From Gemmatimonadota bacterium (lineage in GTDB: Bacteria; Gemmatimonadota; Gemmatimonadetes; Palauibacterales; Palauibacteraceae): a stretch of 15,337 nucleotides of DNA. The position numbers were made by a program, and so were the translations under genes. A model generated the notes under the pieces. The model had not been told where the DNA came from, did not search any database, and was given only the letters and a program-made list of their open reading frames with translations. Every line of letters starts with the position of its first letter. Position 1 is the first letter of the stretch. The stretch spans positions 1 through 15,337 of the forward strand of contig JAUVTH010000013.1 of NCBI GenBank assembly GCA_030601615.1, read 5' to 3'. Positions 14,853 to 15,337 of the stretch are shown here, piece after piece.

Positions 14853-15111
14853 TTGGGTTCACAGCCTCGTGAGTGACCGCGCCTCGATATGGAGTCGGAG
14901 CTCCGCCCCGCTTGACCGCTCCACGGCAGGGCGGAAAGTACTGTGGCGGGAGTCGTTGTGCCAGAACATCATCGGGGCGATGGCGAGCCACTCGTACTCG
15001 CGTAAACGGAGGTAATCTCCTAATTTCCAACCCACTTCGGTCGAACGTCGGGAGAGGCTTCGTGCGTTTCCATGCGCGCCCGGCGTGATACCAATCGCAA
15101 GGAGAGCTAGG
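14853..15111. promoter_or_regulatory. Divergent intergenic region, presumed promoters for both directions
   Basis: This 259-bp region separates the minus-strand array from the plus-strand cytochrome, so it should hold promoters for both. The most AT-rich patch is near 15001-15030 and includes the dyad GGAG-GTAAT-CTCC (15008-15020). A TCCGCCC/GGGCGGA inverted repeat lies at 14902-14935 with a 20-nt loop. No -35/-10 pair is convincing. A minus-strand frame from a GTG at 15035 to a stop at 14859 (58 residues, ending six bases before the Rieske-like ATG) has GC-rich third positions, but no SD and no recognisable family, so I do not call it a gene. Confidence 0.4.
15099..15104 (+). promoter_or_regulatory. 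Ribosome binding site of the divergent cytochrome gene
   Basis: AAGGAG lies seven bases upstream of the ATG at 15112 and fixes this start. Confidence 0.8.
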
Positions 15112-15337
15112 ATGATTCGAAACGTCGTGATCACCGCCGCCGCGATGCTGTTCGTCGCAGCCGGGTCGGCGTTCGGGCAGGACGCGACCAAACCGCCGGT
15201 CATGTCGCATGACATGGAGGGCAAGGAAAACTGCATGATGTGTCACTCCGGGGCGATGGAGGGCATGCCGGCAGCTCCGGCGGACCACGAAGGTCGCGCC
15301 GCTGAGTCCTGTGTCCTATGCCACGCGCCGGATGGCG
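15112..15337 (+). CDS. Small exported c-type cytochrome, partial (3' end outside window)
   Basis: The first 75 codons are visible. A signal peptide (MIRNVVITAAAMLFVAAGSA, cleavage near AFG-QD) is followed by a Met- and His-rich segment with two haem sites, CMMCH at 43-47 and CVLCH at 68-72. It is the only gene on the plus strand and diverges from the cytochrome array. It is probably another periplasmic multihaem or dihaem electron carrier. Full length, total haem count and family cannot be told from this fragment. Confidence 0.85.
   Translation, partial: MIRNVVITAAAMLFVAAGSAFGQDATKPPVMSHDMEGKENCMMCHSGAMEGMPAAPADHEGRAAESCVLCHAPDG

Overview
The window is a high-GC bacterial segment almost entirely occupied by one minus-strand array of multihaem c-type cytochrome genes, with one partial cytochrome gene diverging on the plus strand at the right edge. 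By reading CXXCH motifs I count 86 c-type haem sites on the minus strand (85 CXXCH plus one CX4CH) in seven proteins. There are also three membrane cytochrome b modules, a Rieske-fold protein and an outer-membrane beta-barrel. Signal peptides ending in A-Q and the high GC content would suit Gemmatimonadota or another high-GC Gram-negative lineage, but I cannot place the organism with confidence.

Transcription order (right to left) is as follows. (1) A Rieske-like membrane-anchored protein (14406-14852) and a cytochrome b6/subunit-IV-like protein (13152-14390), followed by a nine-haem cytochrome with a C-terminal membrane anchor (11866-13155) and a 22-haem NapC/NirT-type cytochrome (9879-11864). 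(2) After a 130-bp gap, two paralogous fusions of a multihaem c domain to a HydC/FdnI-type cytochrome b: 11 haems (7730-9748) and 19 haems (4923-7730). (3) After a 139-bp gap with tandem hairpins, a beta-barrel porin (3329-4783) and a 12-haem periplasmic cytochrome (2385-3332). (4) After a 137-bp gap with a hairpin, a four-domain tetrahaem class I cytochrome (1048-2247) and a second nine-haem cytochrome (1-1051, 3' end outside the window). Starts and stops often overlap (ATGA or TGATG), so the genes are probably co-translated within blocks.

The simplest reading is an electron wire across the whole envelope. Inner-membrane quinone-reactive modules of three types (cytochrome b6-like, NapC-like, and HydC/FdnI-like fusions) exchange electrons with periplasmic multihaem chains, and a porin-cytochrome pair carries them across the outer membrane. 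This resembles in logic the parallel CbcL/ImcH/CbcBA and porin-cytochrome systems of metal-reducing Geobacter, but the gene content is different. Direction of flow (respiration of an extracellular acceptor, or uptake from a donor) cannot be decided from sequence.

The most unusual point is that the Rieske-like protein has lost all four [2Fe-2S] ligands while keeping both disulfide cysteines at the normal spacing, and its partner cytochrome b lacks the PEWY quinol-site motif while keeping all four haem histidines. Together they suggest a bc/b6f-derived complex that no longer bifurcates electrons at a Qo site. A second notable feature is that the 19-haem fusion is the 11-haem architecture plus one extra copy of an eight-haem unit, itself built from repeated four-haem and two-haem units.
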